Source: Bog-159 sp050011755
Lineage (GTDB): Bacteria; Acidobacteriota; Terriglobia; Bryobacterales; Bryobacteraceae
DNA: 11,686 bases
Assembly: GCA_050011755.1 (NCBI GenBank)
Contig: JBEKIM010000211.1
Span: 1 to 11,686 of the forward strand
Direction of reading: 5' to 3'
Made by a program: the position numbers and the translations under genes. Position 1 is the first letter of the stretch. The number at the start of each line of letters is the position of its first letter. The notes below the pieces were generated by a model, which was not told where the DNA came from, searched no databases, and saw only the letters and a program-made list of their open reading frames with translations. Below, piece after piece: positions 1 to 5,266 of the stretch.

Positions 1-163
1 AGAAACATTGGACCGGCACACCCCTCAATTTCGGTCCTTCCTTGCTGCTATATGGTGAGTTGAGCGGCGGAATAGTTTCAAACCAACTTGGGACAGTTCG
101 TGCTGTGCGCATACGCCCGTTGGTGCCTGAACTGCAATCCTTCTGCCGACCCGCACCGGGTAA

Positions 164-169
164 AAGGAG
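164..169 (+). promoter_or_regulatory. Ribosome binding site that fixes the start at 178
   Basis: AAGGAG ends eight bases before the ATG at 178. It is the only strong Shine-Dalgarno match near the beginning of this frame and argues against the longer version starting at 88. Confidence 0.75.
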
Positions 170-177
170 AAGATTGT

Positions 178-885
178 ATGCGATGCGGATGCTGGCTACT
201 GCCCTGGCTGCTGGCGGCTCCCCTATGGAGTCAGGTTCAGCCGTCCTCTCAGGCCCCGGATCAAAGCGGCCAAGCACCCGCTTCCGGAACCTCCAAAGAC
301 CGTCTCTTCTTCACTTTACCGAACTTTCTCACCCTGGAGAACGCGGCCGATATCGAGCCTTTGACGATCGCCGCGAAATTCCAAGTGACCGCCCGCAGCT
401 CGTTCGATCCCGTGGAATATTTCTGGTACGGGGCATTGGCGGGCATCGGCCAGGCCGAGAATAGCGAATCCAGCTTCGGCCAGGGCGCCGAAGGGTATGC
501 CAAGCGCTATGGCGTGCAATTTGCCGACGGCACCATAGAGAATTTCATGACCAAGGCCATCTTTCCGTCCGTCCTTCGTCAGGATCCCCGGTACTTCCAA
601 TTGGGGAAAGGAGGATTCTGGCACCGGTTCGGGTACGCGGCCGGGCGCATCCTGATTACGCGCTCCGATGCCGGCACCAACCAATTCAATTTTTCGGAAG
701 TCGTCGGAGCGGCGGCAGCGGCGGGTATTTCTACGTACAGCTATCACCCTCGGGACGATCGCACCGTGAAGAACGCCGTGGATGTCTGGGTCACCCAGTT
801 GGCCTACGACACCTTGAGCAACGTGGTAAAGGAATTCTGGCCCGACATTCGCCGGAAAATACGCAAATCCAAGCCCACTTCGTAA
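178..885 (+). CDS. Secreted protein of unknown function, acidobacterial type
   Basis: This 235-residue protein has no function I can assign. The ATG at 178 is chosen because AAGGAG at 164-169 lies eight bases upstream; the frame stays open to a start at 88 but nothing supports translation there. Residues 1-19 look like a signal peptide, with a short hydrophobic stretch (WLLPWLLAAPLW) ending near Ser18-Gln19. A low-complexity Gln/Ser/Pro linker covers about 20-40. The remainder is rich in Gly, Ala and aromatics: GQGAEGYAKRYG at 101-112, IFPSVLRQDPRYFQLG at 128-143, and a C-terminal KEFWPDIRRK at 218-227. From memory, proteins with this QDPRYF...KEFWPDI pattern recur as hypotheticals in acidobacterial genomes, but I could not search. 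An envelope location is inferred from the signal peptide and Gly/aromatic-rich body. It is convergent with the ribosomal operon and unrelated to it. No convincing promoter was found in 1-163. Confidence 0.82.
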   Translation: MRCGCWLLPWLLAAPLWSQVQPSSQAPDQSGQAPASGTSKDRLFFTLPNFLTLENAADIEPLTIAAKFQVTARSSFDPVEYFWYGALAGIGQAENSESSFGQGAEGYAKRYGVQFADGTIENFMTKAIFPSVLRQDPRYFQLGKGGFWHRFGYAAGRILITRSDAGTNQFNFSEVVGAAAAAGISTYSYHPRDDRTVKNAVDVWVTQLAYDTLSNVVKEFWPDIRRKIRKSKPTS

Positions 886-970
886 GCCGCCCGTGGCCCG
901 TGGCGCACGCTTCAGCGGGCGCCCCCGCGGATGCCGGTGACCCCCTGCGGGGCATCGTCGAAAACTCACC

Positions 971-1069
971 GTGGGGCGGGCAATCATGCCCGCAGCCGCC
1001 TTTTCAGGCGGCTAAGCCGGCTGGAAAGCCGCCCCGAGCGGGGACCCCGGCCAAGATTGGCCGCCCCAC
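971..1069. repeat. Family A palindromic repeat, copy 1 (longest)
   Basis: The element is bounded by perfect 9-base inverted arms, GTGGGGCGG (971-979) and CCGCCCCAC (1061-1069). Inside are several smaller hairpins, including GCGGGCA/TGCCCGC, GCCGCC/GGCGGC and CCCCG/CGGGG (1032-1036 with 1039-1043). It is nearly the reverse complement of the copy at 4960-5045, differing mainly by the extra CCCCG/CGGGG module. It lies in the convergent spacer after the + strand gene. Its stems could act as an RNA barrier in either direction, but no T-tract follows. Confidence 0.8.
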
Positions 1070-1099
1070 TCTTGGTTTTCATCATCTTTGCGGCTCCGA

Positions 1100-1127
1100 A
1101 AAACAACCGCTAACTTATTGAGCGGCA
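1100..1127 (-). terminator. Possible intrinsic terminator of the ribosomal operon
   Basis: Read on the minus strand, a stem CCGCT/AGCGG (1122-1126 with 1108-1112) has a nine-base loop that can close further through two A-T pairs. It is followed at once by TTGTTTTTC (1107 down to 1099). A short GC stem and T-rich tail is the usual form of a Rho-independent terminator. It lies downstream of rplQ and the remnant frame and is oriented to stop leftward transcription. The stem is short, so this is tentative. Confidence 0.4.
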
Positions 1128-1268
1128 ATGGGGTCTCAGATGAGCTACGGGCCGTCTGCAGTCTCGGAAACCGGGTAAGCCGCAACTCGGCAGCTAAGGC
1201 CGACGGCGCTAGCTAGGTCTGCAACTCGTTGAAACTGCGTACTCCCGGCAGTTGTTCCTGGAGTGCCG
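1128..1268. other. Spacer with no recognised content
   Basis: I saw no convincing gene, tRNA or known RNA family here. A weak hairpin (AACTGC/GCAGTT around 1234-1255) exists. If the operon transcript runs to the terminator at 1100-1127, this stretch would form part of its 3' untranslated end. Confidence 0.4.
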
Positions 1269-1355
1269 ACGGGACTTTTAAGTCCCGTTGTTGCGGGCTT
1301 ACGCTCGCCAAGATCGGGTCTGGAGACCCTCCGCAGGCGTAGACGCCTGCCCCAC
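1269..1355. repeat. Array of short hairpins ending in the family A signature
   Basis: Several palindromes follow one another: ACGGGACTT/AAGTCCCGT (1269-1277 with 1280-1288), an imperfect GCGGGC/GCTCGC (about 1293-1308), GGGTCT/AGACCC (1316-1321 with 1324-1329) and GCAGGCGT/ACGCCTGC (1333-1340 with 1343-1350). The run ends in CCCCAC at 1350-1355, the same end as the family A elements. It begins just beyond the stop codon of the remnant frame (1362-1364). I read it as a diverged or composite relative of family A. Confidence 0.65.
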
Positions 1356-1361
1356 CTGATC

Positions 1362-1619
1362 CTATTGCCGCACCAGGACCGCCGGACTCCGCTCGGCCGT
1401 AAGAAGGCGTTCGAAGAACTGGCGCACGGATGCGTGATCGGCTACGGGAATCGTGGCCGCGCGAATCTCCACCGCACGCTCGTACACTGGCTCGCCGGTA
1501 TGCTGCGCGAGATTACCGGCAAACGCCGGCCGCGCGTATTTGTATACGAGCTGTATTTGGCGATCCTGAATGCCGGTCCGGTTTGAGGCTACGGCTTCAA
1601 GGAAAAAGCTCTGGCGAAT
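1362..1619 (-). pseudogene. 3' remnant of a lost gene, in frame after rplQ
   Basis: Directly after the rplQ stop TAG (1620-1622) the same frame stays open for 85 codons until TAG at 1362-1364. It has no ATG, and the first in-frame GTG lies about halfway along. The translation is protein-like, with alternating hydrophobic and polar residues (QIQLVYKYARPAFAGNL, then IPVADHASVRQFFERLL and ending PAVLVRQ). The last 30 residues resemble, from memory, the C-terminal end of secreted DUF3857/transglutaminase-type proteins of acidobacteria; this family call is weak. The likeliest history is a deletion that joined the 3' end of an older gene to the rplQ stop. Alternatives are a chance open frame in high-GC DNA, or a C-terminal extension made by readthrough of the rplQ stop. 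The opposite-strand frame here (1263-1586) is judged a shadow. Confidence 0.42.
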
Positions 1620-2069
1620 CTACTCGCCTTCTTCTCCCACGTCGCGGCCTTCGCGGGCGGCGCGCTCGCGCTCTTCCTTGCGTTTGGCCCGGTCGGCGGC
1701 GCGCTTCACGAGTTCCGAACCGACCAGCTCGATCATGGCCACTTCGGCGCCGTCGCCCTTGCGGGGGCCCAGGCGCACGATGCGGGTATAGCCGCCGTTG
1801 CGCTGGCCGAAGCGCGTGGCCAGGGTGTCGAACAGCTTCTTCACGGAGGCCGGAGTAAACAGGACGCGGGCGGCTTCGCGGCGGGCGTGTAGCGTATCGG
1901 CCTTACCGAGCGTGATCATGCGGTCCACCAGCGGCTTAACGGCTTTCGCCTTGGGCACCGTGGTGATGACGCGCTCCTGCTCGATCACGTTGGTGATCAG
2001 TCCCCGCAGCAGGGATTTGCGGGCCGCTCCGTCCCGCTTCAGCTTGTATCCGGCTACTCTGTGTCTCAT
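1620..2069 (-). CDS. rplQ: 50S ribosomal protein L17
   Basis: L17 is a large-subunit protein that binds 23S rRNA near the peptide exit tunnel. The 149-residue product opens with the L17 hallmark MRHRVAGYKLKR and continues with the conserved core (VDRMITLGK at 48-56, ARVLFTPASVKKLFD at 67-81, NGGYTRIVRLGPRKGD at 91-106). The ATG at 2067-2069 is chosen over an upstream TTG at 2102 because L17 proteins begin MRHR and GAGGGG lies about ten bases upstream. L17 is usually about 115-130 residues. Here the core is followed by a highly charged tail (about 121-149, Lys/Arg/Glu-rich, ending GRDVGEEGE). It is the last gene of the operon and follows rpoA, separated by a family A repeat. The frame continues beyond the stop into the remnant at 1362-1619. 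Confidence 0.97.
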   Translation of the reverse strand: MRHRVAGYKLKRDGAARKSLLRGLITNVIEQERVITTVPKAKAVKPLVDRMITLGKADTLHARREAARVLFTPASVKKLFDTLATRFGQRNGGYTRIVRLGPRKGDGAEVAMIELVGSELVKRAADRAKRKEERERAAREGRDVGEEGE

Positions 2070-2089
2070 TTCAACTAAACCCCTCGATT

Positions 2090-2139
2090 GTGGGGCGGCC
2101 AATCTTGGCCGCGGCCGGCTTTTAGCCGGCGGTGCCCAC
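2090..2139. repeat. Family A palindromic repeat, copy 2 (short form)
   Basis: The element starts GTGGGGCGGCC like the copy at 4960 and ends GTGCCCAC. It has two internal hairpins: GCGGCCAA/TTGGCCGC (2095-2102 with 2105-2112) and GCCGGCT/AGCCGGC (2114-2120 with 2124-2130). The AGCCGCC/GGCGGCT and GCGGGC modules of the long copies are absent. It fills most of the rpoA-rplQ gap. Its right end overlaps the first base of the rpoA stop codon triplet (2139-2141), and its left end lies about ten bases before the rplQ ribosome binding site region. Confidence 0.75.
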
Positions 2140-3182
2140 TATCCGATTTCTTCGTTGCGCAGCTCTTCTTCGTCGAACTCCGGCATGCTACCGGCGGGTT
2201 GCGGCGGCGGCGCCACCAGGCGGCCATGCTGATCCACCCGCATGCCCAGCGAGAGGCCCATATTGGCCAGAATTTCCTTGATCTCGTTCAGCGATTTGCG
2301 CCCGAAATTCTTGGTGCGCAGCATTTCAGCTTCGGTCTTCTGCACCAACTCGCCGATGGTTTGAATATTGGCGTTCTTCAGGCAATTGTACGAGCGGACG
2401 CTAAGTTCCAACTCCTCGACGGAACGGTTCAGGATCTCGCCCATCTTGTCCATGCCGTGCTCGGTCACATCGTCGGTGGCTTCGGGCAGCTCTTCGAAGT
2501 TGATGAAGATGGACATGTGGTCCTTGAGCAGTTTGGCGGCGTAGCCGATCGCGTCCTGCGGGGAGACGGCGCCGTTGGTCCATACTTCCAGCGTAAGCTT
2601 GTCGTAATCGGTCATCTGGCCGAGACGCGCGGCTTCCACCGCGAAGTTCACCTTGCGCACCGGCGAATGCACGGAATCGATGGGGATGTAGCCCAACGCC
2701 AGGTCTTCGTCGAAGTTCTTGTCCGCGCTGACGTATCCGCGGCCGCTCTTCAGCCGCATTTCGACGCTCAGCTTGCCGCCTTCGCTGACGGTGGCCAGGT
2801 GCAGATTGCGGTCGAGCACTTCCACATCCGGCCCGGTCTGGATCTGCGAGCTCATGACTTCGCCCGAGTGATCTACGGAGATAGTGACGGTCTTGATGCC
2901 CTCACCCATGATCTTGAAAGGGATCTGTTTCAGGTTGAGGATGATGTCGGTGGCGTCTTCGACCACGCCGGGAATAGGGCTGAATTCGTGCTCTACGCCC
3001 TCGATGCGCACCGCCGTGATGGCCGCTCCCTCGATGGAGCTGAGCAGGATGCGGCGCAGGCTGTTGCCGATAGTCGTGCCGAAGCCGCGTTGAAACGGCT
3101 GGGCGGTAAACATGCCATACCGTTCCGTCAGGGTTTCGGTATTGGCAACCAATCTTTTGGGTTTCTGAAAGCCCTTGAACAT
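2139..3182 (-). CDS. rpoA: DNA-directed RNA polymerase subunit alpha
   Basis: The alpha subunit dimerises to nucleate assembly of RNA polymerase, and its C-terminal domain contacts UP-element DNA and activators. The product is 347 residues, slightly longer than the E. coli protein (329). The N-terminal assembly domain covers about 1-230, with the signature GFGTTIGNSLRRILLSS at 33-49. The C-terminal domain lies at about 248-315. Its DNA-contacting loop VRSYNCLK is at 262-269, where Arg263 and Asn266 match E. coli Arg265 and Asn268, and the helix-hairpin-helix FGRKSLNEIKEIL is at 293-305. A Pro-rich then acidic tail (321-347) follows. AAAGGAG ends three bases upstream of the ATG (AAAGGAG-ATT-ATG). 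It sits between rpsD and rplQ, as in most bacteria. Confidence 0.98.
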   Translation of the reverse strand: MFKGFQKPKRLVANTETLTERYGMFTAQPFQRGFGTTIGNSLRRILLSSIEGAAITAVRIEGVEHEFSPIPGVVEDATDIILNLKQIPFKIMGEGIKTVTISVDHSGEVMSSQIQTGPDVEVLDRNLHLATVSEGGKLSVEMRLKSGRGYVSADKNFDEDLALGYIPIDSVHSPVRKVNFAVEAARLGQMTDYDKLTLEVWTNGAVSPQDAIGYAAKLLKDHMSIFINFEELPEATDDVTEHGMDKMGEILNRSVEELELSVRSYNCLKNANIQTIGELVQKTEAEMLRTKNFGRKSLNEIKEILANMGLSLGMRVDQHGRLVAPPPQPAGSMPEFDEEELRNEEIG

Positions 3183-3200
3183 AATCTCCTTTAGAAAAGA

Positions 3201-3241
3201 GGCGGGCTCGGAGCCCGCCGCAGCCTACGAGGCTGCCCCAC
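3201..3241. repeat. Two hairpins with family A end, rpoA-rpsD gap
   Basis: Two adjacent palindromes, GGCGGGCT/AGCCCGCC (3201-3208 with 3212-3219) and GCAGCCT/AGGCTGC (3220-3226 with 3230-3236), end in CCCCAC at 3236-3241. The end matches family A and the hairpin style matches the array at 1269-1355. It lies eight bases downstream of the rpsD stop codon (3250-3252) and just before the rpoA ribosome binding site (3186-3192), so it could influence translation of rpoA. Confidence 0.65.
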
Positions 3242-3249
3242 GAAACAAA

Positions 3250-3882
3250 TTACTTGGAATACAGTTCGACGATCAACTGTTCGTTCAACTGAATCTGAAC
3301 CAATTCTTCGCGCTTGGGCAGGCTGGTGATTTTGCCCTTGAGCGCTTCCCGATCCACATCCATCCAGGCCGGAGACGGCGCGTGCGCGGTGGCGTCCCGG
3401 GCTGCCAGGATGGTGGGGTTATTTTTGCTGGGCTCGCGTACCGCCACCTCGTCGCCGATCTTCACCATGAACGATGGAATATCCACTTTGCGTCCGTTCA
3501 CCTGGATATGACCGTGGCGTACGACCTGGCGGGATTGCGGACGGCTGGTGCCGAAGCCCATGCGGTAGATCACGCTATCCAGGCGGCGCTCCAGGTTGGA
3601 TAACATGACTTCGCCGGTGATGCCTTTCGATAGAGAGGCCTTCTCAAAATTGTTGCGGAACTGGGTTTCGAGCAGGCCGTAGATGCGGCGGGCCTTCTGC
3701 TTTTCGCGCAACTGCAGGCCATAACCGACCAGCTTGGCCTTACGATCCTTACCATGCTGCCCGGGAACGAAGTTGCGCTTTTCGATGGCGCACTTTTCGG
3801 TGTGGCAGCGCTCGCCTTTCAGGAACAGCTTCATGCCCTCACGCCGGCATAGCCGGCAAACCGGGCCGATATATCTCGCCAA
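3250..3882 (-). CDS. rpsD: 30S ribosomal protein S4 (TTG start)
   Basis: S4 binds the 5' domain of 16S rRNA early in small-subunit assembly and lines the mRNA entry path. The 210-residue product starts MARYIGPVCRLCRREG. Cys9, Cys12, Cys26 and Cys31 form a CX2C-X13-CX4C zinc site, the form known from Thermus S4 and absent in E. coli. The S4 RNA-binding domain lies at about 99-160 (RRLDSVIYRMGFG, SRQVVRHGHIQVNG), and the C-terminus NEQLIVELYSK is typical. The initiator is TTG (3880-3882): AAAAGGAG is seven bases upstream and the conserved N-terminus starts exactly here. A 135-base gap separates it from rpsK, long for this operon, and it contains a family B repeat. In E. coli and Bacillus, S4 represses its own message; whether that gap is a regulatory leader here is inference. 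Confidence 0.97.
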   Translation of the reverse strand: MARYIGPVCRLCRREGMKLFLKGERCHTEKCAIEKRNFVPGQHGKDRKAKLVGYGLQLREKQKARRIYGLLETQFRNNFEKASLSKGITGEVMLSNLERRLDSVIYRMGFGTSRPQSRQVVRHGHIQVNGRKVDIPSFMVKIGDEVAVREPSKNNPTILAARDATAHAPSPAWMDVDREALKGKITSLPKREELVQIQLNEQLIVELYSK

Positions 3883-3889
3883 GTTACTT

Positions 3890-3897
3890 CTCCTTTT
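3890..3897 (-). promoter_or_regulatory. Strong ribosome binding site for the TTG start of rpsD
   Basis: Read on the minus strand this is AAAAGGAG, seven bases before TTG (3880-3882). The strong site supports real use of the weak TTG codon, since no ATG or GTG is placed to give the conserved S4 N-terminus. Confidence 0.75.
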
Positions 3898-3953
3898 ACC
3901 TTCTCAGGTGCAGTTTACGGTCCTTGGGGACCTTCGTCCTGCTTGTTAAACAC

Positions 3954-4025
3954 TGGGCCTGGGGCTAGGGGCTGGGGCCCGGGGATTGGCAAAACCCCAG
4001 TCCCTAGCCCCCGCTCCCTAGACCC
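3954..4025. repeat. Family B G-rich inverted repeat, copy 1
   Basis: Left arm GGGGCTAGGGGCTGGGG (3961-3977) and right arm 3995-4011 are complementary at 16 of 17 positions, with a 17-base loop. Outer sequence extends the pairing imperfectly. Each arm is a run of roughly seven-base G-rich units. The + strand has four GGGG tracts (3961-3984), and the minus strand (mRNA sense) has GGG, GGGGG, GGG and GGGG separated by three-base loops, so either strand could form a G-quadruplex. It lies between rpsK and rpsD and overlaps the rpsK stop codon (4018-4020). Confidence 0.8.
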
Positions 4026-4425
4026 TACGCTTTTTCGGCGGCCGGCATCCGTTATGCGGAATCGGCGTGACGTCCTTGATCTGGCGGACTTCGATTCCGG
4101 CGGTGGATAGCGCGCGAACTGCCGATTCACGGCCCGATCCCGGACCGCTGACCCTGACTTCCACCGTGCGCAGGCCGCTCTCGCTGGCCTTGTTGGCTGC
4201 CGTCATGGCGGCCTGTTGCGCGGCAAAGGGCGTTCCCTTACGCGATCCGCGGAAGCCCAGCGATCCGGCGCTGGACCATGAAACCACGTTGCCTTCCTGG
4301 TCCGCGATGGTCACGATGGTGTTGTTGAACGTGGCCTGGATATGCACGATGCCCGAATGGACGACGCGCTTCTCCTTCTTCTTGAAACTCTTCTTCTTGG
4401 TCGGTTTTGCCGGTGCTTTTGCCAT
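4018..4425 (-). CDS. rpsK: 30S ribosomal protein S11
   Basis: S11 is part of the small-subunit platform beside the mRNA exit channel and the E site. The product has 135 residues. A basic, low-complexity N-terminus (1-20, Lys-rich) precedes the conserved core: GIVHIQATFNNTIVTI at 25-40, SSAGSLGFRGSRKGTPFAAQ at 51-70, GPGSGRESAVRAL at 94-106 and the terminal HNGCRPPKKRRV at 124-135. The ATG at 4423-4425 follows GAGG only three bases away. It is 16 bases downstream of rpsM, as in the usual alpha operon. Its TAG stop lies inside the edge of a family B repeat, so the 3' end of the coding sequence and the repeat are directly joined. Confidence 0.97.
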   Translation of the reverse strand: MAKAPAKPTKKKSFKKKEKRVVHSGIVHIQATFNNTIVTIADQEGNVVSWSSAGSLGFRGSRKGTPFAAQQAAMTAANKASESGLRTVEVRVSGPGSGRESAVRALSTAGIEVRQIKDVTPIPHNGCRPPKKRRV

Positions 4426-4441
4426 ACGCCTCTATGTCCCG

Positions 4442-4828
4442 CTATGTTTTCGACGTGGCTTTCTTCTTGTTGGCCACGGTGCCGCGCCGCGGACCCTTGC
4501 GGGTGCGCGCGTTGGTGTGCGTGCGCTGGCCGCGCACTGGCAGGCCGCGCCGGTGCCGCAGGCCGCGATAGGAGCCCATCTCGATGTGGCGCTTGATGTT
4601 CATCGAGATTTCCTTGCGCAGATCGCCTTCCACCGCGCCTTCCTCTTCCAGAATCGTACGGATGCGGCTGACTTCGTCTTCGGTCAGGTCCGCCACCTTC
4701 TTATCGAAATCGATGCCCGCCCGGTAGAGCAGCGAGCGCGAACGAGCCCTTCCGATTCCATAGATGTAGGTGAGCCCGATTTCAGCCCGCTTCTTGGGCG
4801 GCACTTCCACTCCGGCAATACGAGCCAT
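4442..4828 (-). CDS. rpsM: 30S ribosomal protein S13
   Basis: S13 sits in the head of the small subunit and contacts 5S/23S rRNA through intersubunit bridges and the P-site tRNA through its tail. The 128-residue product shows the expected N-terminal helices (MARIAGVEVPPKKRAEIGLTYIYGIG split across 1-26, helix-two-turn-helix), DLRKEISMNIKRHIEMGSYRG near 89-109 in the same order as other S13 proteins, and RGLPVRGQRTHTNARTRKGP leading to a Lys-rich tail (ANKKKATSKT). The ATG at 4826-4828 follows AGGG about eight bases upstream. It begins three bases after the rpmJ stop, so the two are probably translated together. Confidence 0.97.
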   Translation of the reverse strand: MARIAGVEVPPKKRAEIGLTYIYGIGRARSRSLLYRAGIDFDKKVADLTEDEVSRIRTILEEEGAVEGDLRKEISMNIKRHIEMGSYRGLRHRRGLPVRGQRTHTNARTRKGPRRGTVANKKKATSKT

Positions 4829-4831
4829 AGC

Positions 4832-4945
4832 TTATCCCTGCCTCTGTTTATGTTTCGGGTTGGTGCAGATCACCCGGACCACGCCCTCGCGGTGGATCAC
4901 CTTGCACTTGTCGCAAATCTTTTTGACTGATGCGCGCACTTTCAT
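4832..4945 (-). CDS. rpmJ: 50S ribosomal protein L36, zinc-binding form
   Basis: L36 is the smallest large-subunit protein and binds 23S rRNA near the GTPase-associated centre. The 37-residue product starts MKVRASVKKICDKCK. Cys11, Cys14, Cys27 and His32 form the CCCH zinc ribbon of the C+ form; bacteria that respond to zinc shortage often have a second copy without these residues elsewhere. The ATG at 4943-4945 is set by family length and sequence. Only a weak GAGAA precedes it. The open frame runs upstream through the family A repeat, but that part is not L36. The repeat ends 14 bases before the start codon, so its hairpin could affect ribosome loading. Confidence 0.96.
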   Translation of the reverse strand: MKVRASVKKICDKCKVIHREGVVRVICTNPKHKQRQG

Positions 4946-4959
4946 AATTGTTCTCGATG

Positions 4960-5045
4960 GTGGGGCGGCCAATCCTGGCCGCAGCCGGCTTTCTAGCCGG
5001 CTTGGCCGCCTGAAAGGCGGCTGCGGGCATGATTGCCCGCCCCAC
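4960..5045. repeat. Family A palindromic repeat, copy 3
   Basis: The element has perfect 9-base arms GTGGGGCGG (4960-4968) and CCGCCCCAC (5037-5045). Internal modules in order are GCGGCCA/TGGCCGC, AGCCGGCT/AGCCGGCT, GGCCGCCT/AGGCGGCT-like and GCGGGCA/TGCCCGC. Its reverse complement matches 971-1069 almost base for base apart from an internal extra module there. It fills the infA-rpmJ gap, 11 bases after the infA stop and 14 bases before the rpmJ start. Confidence 0.82.
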
Positions 5046-5056
5046 ACGCCTCTACC

Positions 5057-5266
5057 TTAACTCATTCCCACGATCCGGCCCCGCGTCCAATCGTGCGGCG
5101 ATAATTCCACTTGCACGCGATCGCCTGGCCGGAGCCGTACAAAATCCCGCTTTACCATCCCCACCGGGTGCGCCAGAACCTGCTGCTTGTTCTCCAACTC
5201 CACCCGATAGAGACCGTTGGGCATCTCTTCGAGGACTGTCGCCGTCACGGACGCGTCAACACCCAC
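5057..5266 (-). CDS. infA: Translation initiation factor IF-1
   Basis: IF-1 binds the A site of the small subunit during initiation and helps IF-2 and IF-3 select initiator tRNA. The product is a single OB-fold (S1-like) domain of 69 residues with the family core: TATVLEEMPNGLYRVELENK, QVLAHPVGMVKRDFVRLRPGDRV and VELSPHDWTRGRIV. The GTG at 5264-5266 is preferred because it gives nearly the usual length (72 in E. coli). A second GTG at 5246-5248 overlaps the map stop in a GTGA junction, but would remove the first residues of the fold. Neither has a clear Shine-Dalgarno sequence, so coupling to map translation is likely. With the chosen start, infA overlaps the last 22 bases of map. The residues between the start and the core are unlike typical IF-1 N-termini. 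Confidence 0.9.
   Translation of the reverse strand: MGVDASVTATVLEEMPNGLYRVELENKQQVLAHPVGMVKRDFVRLRPGDRVQVELSPHDWTRGRIVGMS

Noticed and set aside
88..115. Possible promoter TTGGGA-16-CATACG before the secreted-protein gene
   Set aside because: Only partial matches to both boxes; such matches are common by chance, so it is not listed as a feature.
88..177. Longer N-terminus for the + strand secreted protein
   Set aside because: The extension would bury the signal peptide and lacks a Shine-Dalgarno sequence, whereas AAGGAG is ideally placed for the ATG at 178.
971..1069. Rho-independent terminator for the + strand gene
   Set aside because: The hairpins are strong but no T-tract follows on the + strand, and related copies lie inside the operon where termination would be harmful.
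1269..1355. CRISPR array
   Set aside because: The palindromes differ in sequence and are not direct repeats separated by equal spacers.
1263..1586. 107-codon + strand frame in the convergent spacer
   Set aside because: Its N-terminal third is read through the hairpin array, there is no good ribosome binding site before the GTG, and the opposite strand gives a more protein-like sequence.
2088..3194. 368-codon + strand frame antisense to rpoA
   Set aside because: It mirrors the rpoA coding frame, starts inside a family A repeat and has no ribosome binding site.
4832..5047. 71-residue version of L36
   Set aside because: The extra N-terminal residues are translated family A repeat; true L36 is 37-38 residues and begins MKVRASVKK.
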